Assembly: GCA_024349245.1 (NCBI GenBank)
Contig: JALDNG010000004.1
Location: forward strand, 1,294,001-1,358,000
DNA from: Neodontobutis hainanensis
Taxonomy: Eukaryota > Chordata > Actinopteri > Gobiiformes > Odontobutidae
Length of the DNA stretch: 64,000 bases
Direction: 5' to 3'
The notes under the pieces are model-generated. The model ran no database searches. It saw only the letters and a program-made list of their open reading frames with translations, and was not told where the DNA came from. Position numbers and translations under genes: made by a program. Positions 63,201-64,000 of this stretch are shown here, in pieces; the first letter of the stretch is position 1; each line of letters opens with the position of its first letter.

Positions 63201-64000
63201 TTGTACTTGCAGGATTATGCAAAGAAACATTTGTCAGACTTATTATAAAAACATATATTCATTACATTTTATTAACATAAAACGTAACTCTGTAGAAATG
63301 GAATAAGGAATTAGTTGCCTTGTAAAACTCTGCATCCTGGAAACAAACAGTATAATTGTCAGTACATTCACAATCTTTCTAAGTAATAAAATAACAAAAT
63401 GTCCTTTAATGAAATAACACCAAATGTCCTTCTTGAGTGCAGAGTCATTTGTCCAGTTAAACCAAAAGGGGGTAGTGTTTGACCATGCCCGAATGACTAT
63501 GATCAAAGACATTTTCAACTGTCAATCAGGATTAGAATAAAGTGTTCTCGAGAAAGCTGGATGGACACCTTATCTACAGGATTTACGGCTTTCTGACAGT
63601 GGCGTCTATAGCGTCTGGATCTCTCCATGAGTCTTTGACCTGATTGGTCTTTGGTGCTGGTTGGACCTAGGTCCCGGCTTTTTATGAAAACAAACAAAAT
63701 CGTTAATTATAAGTCCTGAAGACTGGTTCAGTCTTATCCAAGCAAGAAACATCTGTGAATAGTTAAAAAGGACACGTTGGTGTCCTTTTATCTGAAAGAA
63801 AACGGGGTTAGCATGTCTTCTTCTCAAGATTTACATCCACGGCCTGTCTCTGGAGGCCGATGGTGAAACAGTTGTTAATCTTGAAGACCCTTAGTGAAAC
63901 AGTTTGGAGGTCTGTAAGTGATTAAACAAATGTTATAATCCGTGTGGCGTTCTGGAGGCTGATCTGCTACATTTCTGTCTGGTTACAGGGTCAGTAGAAA
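45764..64000 (+). CDS. cyb5r4: cyb5r4, cytochrome b5 reductase 4 (NCB5OR), 5' part, 12 exons, truncated by window edge
   Basis: The product is a soluble fusion flavohaemoprotein that passes electrons from NAD(P)H through FAD to a cytochrome b5 haem; in vertebrates it is linked to ER redox and lipid metabolism. Eleven full exons and the start of a twelfth join in frame to 372 codons: join(45764-45853, 47080-47233, 47984-48084, 48229-48313, 48463-48544, 48615-48672, 48742-48835, 49807-49839, 50288-50410, 50493-50633, 51378-51521, 63989-64000+). Domains in order: N-terminus MLNIPSQSFPAP; cytochrome b5 domain, about residues 48-124, with haem ligands His94 (YHPGG) and His117 (VHRWVNYE), spaced 23 apart; a variable linker; CS domain from FDWF at 172 to about 262; reductase FAD domain from about 275 with R326-P-Y-T. 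The human protein is about 520 residues, so the NADH-binding end is outside the window. Identification comes from direct recognition of the family sequence; all introns are GT-AG. Confidence 0.96.
46005..46069. repeat. (TA)n dinucleotide microsatellite
   Basis: About 65 bases of uninterrupted alternating TA in cyb5r4 intron 1. It is likely length-polymorphic and prone to assembly error. Confidence 0.97.
46166..46194. repeat. Perfect 13-bp inverted repeat with 3-nt loop
   Basis: AAGGATTTTTGTC, then TAG, then GACAAAAATCCTT. All 13 pairs match. It lies in cyb5r4 intron 1, about 100 bp after the TA tract. No function is assigned. Confidence 0.9.
47080..47233 (+). CDS. cyb5r4: cyb5r4 exon 2, start of the cytochrome b5 domain
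   Basis: Acceptor ttgtcag, donor GAG|gtcagg, 154 nt, phase 0 to 1, residues 31-81 plus one base. It encodes the HSLMDWIR segment and the first b5 strand and helix (LIEVTPEELQKHN), ending at the C-W-T-C-V-R-G turn that precedes the haem pocket. Confidence 0.95.
47984..48084 (+). CDS. cyb5r4: cyb5r4 exon 3, haem-binding core with YHPGG
   Basis: Acceptor gcttcag, donor CAG|gtaaat, 101 nt, phase 1 to 0, residues 82-115. It contains the first axial haem ligand, His94, in YHPGGEDELMRAAG. Confidence 0.96.
48229..48313 (+). CDS. cyb5r4: cyb5r4 exon 4, second haem ligand
   Basis: Acceptor tcttag, donor ATG|gtattg, 85 nt, phase 0 to 1, residues 116-143. His117 in VHRWVNYE is the second axial ligand, 23 residues after the first as in the mammalian protein. 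Both ligands are intact, so the haem domain looks functional. Confidence 0.96.
48463..48544 (+). CDS. cyb5r4: cyb5r4 exon 5, variable linker between b5 and CS domains
   Basis: Acceptor ttctcag, donor ACG|gtaaga, 82 nt, phase 1 to 2, residues 144-170. It encodes a Pro/Thr/Ser-rich, low-complexity hinge that diverges from mammals. Placement rests on phase continuity with exons 4 and 6. Confidence 0.87.
48615..48672 (+). CDS. cyb5r4: cyb5r4 exon 6, start of the CS domain
   Basis: Acceptor tttcag, donor AAG|gtaaaa, 58 nt, phase 2 to 0, residues 172-190 after the split codon 171. It contains FDWFQTD, the typical entry into the CS (p23-like) domain of this family. Confidence 0.92.
48742..48835 (+). 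CDS. cyb5r4: cyb5r4 exon 7, CS domain
   Basis: Acceptor gctgcag, donor TGC|gtgagt, 94 nt, phase 0 to 1, residues 191-221. Beta-strand-like sequence ending SYIIHL corresponds to YLIHI in mammals. An open frame runs on past the donor into the intron, but the strong gtgagt and the phase of exon 8 support this end. Confidence 0.87.
49807..49839 (+). CDS. cyb5r4: cyb5r4 exon 8, 33-nt microexon in the CS domain
   Basis: Acceptor ctctcag, donor CAG|gtatga, 33 nt, phase 1 to 1. It encodes LTEEVEENVS, matching the mammalian LSHEVQEDFS position. Skipping it would keep the frame, so it could be alternatively spliced. Confidence 0.88.
50288..50410 (+). CDS. cyb5r4: cyb5r4 exon 9, end of CS domain
   Basis: Acceptor cattag, donor GAG|gtggga, 123 nt, phase 1 to 1. 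It encodes the SVGKIQVTIHKK strand pair and the W-x-S-L-G-x-x-L-x-x-H-N motif that closes the CS domain in this family. Confidence 0.93.
50493..50633 (+). CDS. cyb5r4: cyb5r4 exon 10, start of the reductase domain
   Basis: Acceptor ttacag, donor AAG|gtgagg, 141 nt, phase 1 to 1, residues 275-320. It encodes YRECVLLSKTEVNHNTHLF and VPVGKHVYL, the first strands of the FAD-binding barrel of the ferredoxin-reductase fold. Confidence 0.95.
51222..51272. repeat. (TAA)n microsatellite
   Basis: Run of AAT/TAA triplets with one TGATAA interruption, in cyb5r4 intron 10. Confidence 0.93.
51378..51521 (+). CDS. cyb5r4: cyb5r4 exon 11, FAD-binding RPYT motif
   Basis: Acceptor cccccag, donor CTG|gtacgt, 144 nt, phase 1 to 1, residues 322-368. 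R326-P-Y-T is the FAD phosphate-binding motif (KPYT in mammals), followed by YLMIKVYPDGLFSPYL. The following intron carries the 12-kb retroelement. Confidence 0.96.
51854..51857. repeat. Target site duplication TTTC, left copy
   Basis: TTTC directly before the left LTR and TTTC (63972-63975) directly after the right LTR. Extending to 5 bp breaks the match (GTTTC against TTTCT), so the duplication is 4 bp. Confidence 0.85.
51858..53854 (-). repeat. Left LTR (3' LTR of the element)
   Basis: 1,997 bp. On the plus strand it begins TGTAGTGAATATGG and ends GATCTGCTACA, with terminal inverted TGTAG/CTACA. It matches the right LTR along its whole length apart from one substitution and five small indels. 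A minus-strand AATAAA at 52084-52089 is a candidate poly(A) signal, about 230 bp from the U5 end. Short open frames in it occur in both LTRs and have no recognised product. Confidence 0.95.
53855..53866 (-). other. Polypurine tract GAAAGGGGGGAC
   Basis: Read on the minus strand, GAAAGGGGGGAC abuts the 3' LTR start TGTAGC. This is the usual form and place of the plus-strand primer of retroelements, and it confirms the minus orientation. Confidence 0.88.
53867..54698 (-). other. Untranslated 3' part of the retroelement, no env
   Basis: About 830 bp between the integrase stop and the polypurine tract. No open frame with signal peptide, transmembrane segment or env-like motif is seen. The 73-codon frame on the plus strand (54340-54561) looks like chance. 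Confidence 0.7.
54699..56105 (-). pseudogene. int: Integrase of the retroelement, frame-broken at the C-terminus
   Basis: A main frame of 309 codons (55980-55051) with, in order, an N-terminal zinc-binding HHCC region (H and GHRG, then CLVCC), the catalytic core with Asp in QIDWMGP, Asp in VDSDRGTHF and Glu in SSGQVERANR, and the conserved TGVSPFELMTGRQM block. An upstream in-frame stretch (56105-55981) holds LVALQAADSAIHKLILYLS, a linker usually found between RNase H and integrase. The C-terminal domain continues in two other frames (55075-54809, 54941-54699), with VGDKVWYY and LKWIHRNQIKLHK-like sequence. All three catalytic residues are present. Role: insertion of the cDNA. Confidence 0.88.
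56110..57351 (-). pseudogene. Pol linker with second protease-like fold, ends where RT should start
   Basis: Frames 57351-56905, 56772-56548 and 56554-56120 run on after the protease. ALWADKSAISQELF aligns with the active-site strand of the first protease but has Ala where Asp is expected; after a frame change comes SVYIGADMLVRLD, like the second protease motif. Then LTIPPQ, an AFFQPSPLFVELG stretch and a VQNPTANTIFVPKATPLGWL strand, typical of the region between protease and RT in fish gypsy-like polyproteins. The RT should follow but is absent. Confidence 0.6.
57352..57790 (-). pseudogene. pro: Retropepsin-type protease of the retroelement
   Basis: The main frame (57686-57384) has the aspartic protease signature A-L-L-D-T-A-A-D-I-S-L-I-S and, about 60 residues later, A-P-L-L-I-G-K, matching the second retropepsin motif (ILGRD-like). 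The chain then shifts frame towards IDFKQLKIWAQVREPLP-like sequence. Retropepsins act as dimers to cut Gag and Pol. A 1-nt shift near 57710 separates it from upstream coding. Confidence 0.8.
57805..60039 (-). pseudogene. gag: gag region of the retroelement, frame-broken
   Basis: Read on the minus strand in successive frames: 60039-59725 (start, LDSALNDL-type helices), 59753-59250 (a strong coiled coil, rich in Glu/Gln/Leu heptads), 59346-58909 (capsid-like start with FEPHQGASHDVSAYLRDIE), 58679-58161 (LFVQNLHP then a basic Arg/Gly/Pro/Asn/Gln-rich tail), and 58146-57805 (acidic, ends at a stop). No Cys-His zinc knuckle is visible; RNA binding may instead lie in the basic tail. Neighbouring frames overlap or abut, so small indels rather than large deletions break it. 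The role, virion-like particle formation, is inferred from position and composition. Confidence 0.72.
60040..61935 (-). other. Long untranslated leader of the retroelement
   Basis: About 1.9 kb between PBS and gag with no substantial open frame. It holds three tandem units of about 50 bp at 61041-61175 containing CCGCTAGAGGGCGATAG-like cores, and two overlapping short hairpins at 61160-61188. Such leaders usually hold dimerisation and packaging signals; that role is inferred here. Confidence 0.7.
61041..61175. repeat. Three ~50-bp tandem units in the retroelement leader
   Basis: Units start near 61041, 61091 and 61141 with CTTCC(A/G)CTAG(A)GGGC(A/G), followed by TAGA-A/G-ACT, GTGAGTC-like sequence and GTGGTTTTACCACT-like sequence. 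The first is most diverged, the last two closest. The core resembles the CTCF consensus. Confidence 0.8.
61936..61956 (-). other. Primer-binding site, tRNA-Lys-like
   Basis: On the minus strand, 14 nt after the 5' LTR, comes TGGCGCCCCGCGTGAGGC followed by TCG. The 3' end of vertebrate tRNA-Lys (CUU) gives TGGCGCCCAACGTGGGGC plus TCG, so 18 of 21 positions agree, including the first eight. A related tRNA could fit better; the start TGGCGCC and the location make a PBS likely. Confidence 0.75.
61971..63971 (-). repeat. Right LTR (5' LTR of the element)
   Basis: 2,001 bp, same termini as the left LTR, with the matching poly(A) signal at 62197-62202 (minus). This copy should carry the element's promoter, firing antisense to cyb5r4. 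I could not place a TATA box with confidence. Its last 17-bp neighbour is the cyb5r4 3' splice site. Confidence 0.95.
63972..63975. repeat. Target site duplication TTTC, right copy
   Basis: Right partner of the 4-bp duplication. It is also part of the polypyrimidine tract of the cyb5r4 exon 12 acceptor. Confidence 0.85.
63989..64000 (+). CDS. cyb5r4: cyb5r4 exon 12, first 12 bases
   Basis: Follows the acceptor ggttacag. With the G left by exon 11 it reads G-S-V-E in phase, continuing SLSP in the position where mammals have LQIGDFVSVSS. The exon runs off the window. Placement rests on splice phase and family alignment. Confidence 0.8.

Larger units (their letters stand above)
51858..63971 (-). 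mobile_element. Young LTR retroelement lacking RT/RNase H, antisense in cyb5r4 intron 11
   Basis: A 12,114-bp element with all outer hallmarks: paired LTRs of 1,997 and 2,001 bp starting TGTAG and ending CTACA, 4-bp target duplication TTTC on both sides, a primer-binding site and a polypurine tract. Genes read on the minus strand, so the right LTR is the 5' LTR. The order is leader, gag, protease, a protease-to-RT linker, then directly the integrase. No reverse transcriptase or RNase H fits between linker and integrase, and no env is seen after the integrase. The element should therefore depend on an autonomous relative. The integrase and PR resemble Ty3/gypsy-like and retrovirus-like elements of fish. 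Without RT I cannot assign the family. Coding frames are broken in several places. Confidence 0.93.

Overview
The window looks like nuclear DNA from a teleost fish. It is AT-rich and intron-rich. It carries tRNA-derived SINEs of the V-SINE type (3' tail with AAAGCG and TAAATGTAAATG), other interspersed repeats typical of fish, and a vertebrate gene with conserved exon structure. No prokaryotic-style coding, rRNA, tRNA gene or CRISPR array is seen.

Positions 1 to about 45,300 contain no exon I can defend. This stretch is an intergenic region or a very large intron. It holds (i) a 2.75 kb minisatellite of 41/42-bp units at 5110-7854, interrupted by a retroposon-like insertion at 7855-8297; (ii) two V-SINE-like copies (3309-3517 minus, 34998-35200 plus); (iii) two copies of another fish SINE-like repeat (3086-3232, 21032-21245); (iv) several short dispersed families with copies in both orientations, one of which contains the minisatellite motif and may have seeded the array; and (v) a few non-repetitive stretches that look like conserved non-coding DNA.

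From 45,764 to the right edge lies the 5' two-thirds of cyb5r4 (cytochrome b5 reductase 4, NCB5OR) on the plus strand. Eleven complete exons and the first 12 bases of a twelfth can be placed with GT-AG junctions and consistent phases. They give 372 codons covering the N-terminus, the cytochrome b5 domain, the CS domain and the start of the FAD-binding reductase domain. The NADH-binding part lies beyond the window.

Intron 11 of cyb5r4 is about 12.5 kb, of which 12,114 bp is one LTR retroelement inserted in antisense orientation (51858-63971). It has two LTRs of about 2.0 kb, a 4-bp target duplication TTTC, a primer-binding site resembling the complement of tRNA-Lys, a polypurine tract, and frame-broken gag, protease and integrase regions. 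It has no space for reverse transcriptase or RNase H. The LTRs differ by one substitution and five small indels, so the insertion is very young. Its right end lies only 17 bp from the intron's 3' splice site. The normal branch point region has therefore been displaced 12 kb, and the LTR end supplies a CTGAT sequence at -27 that could replace it. This gene-element interface and the missing polymerase are the most notable points of the window.
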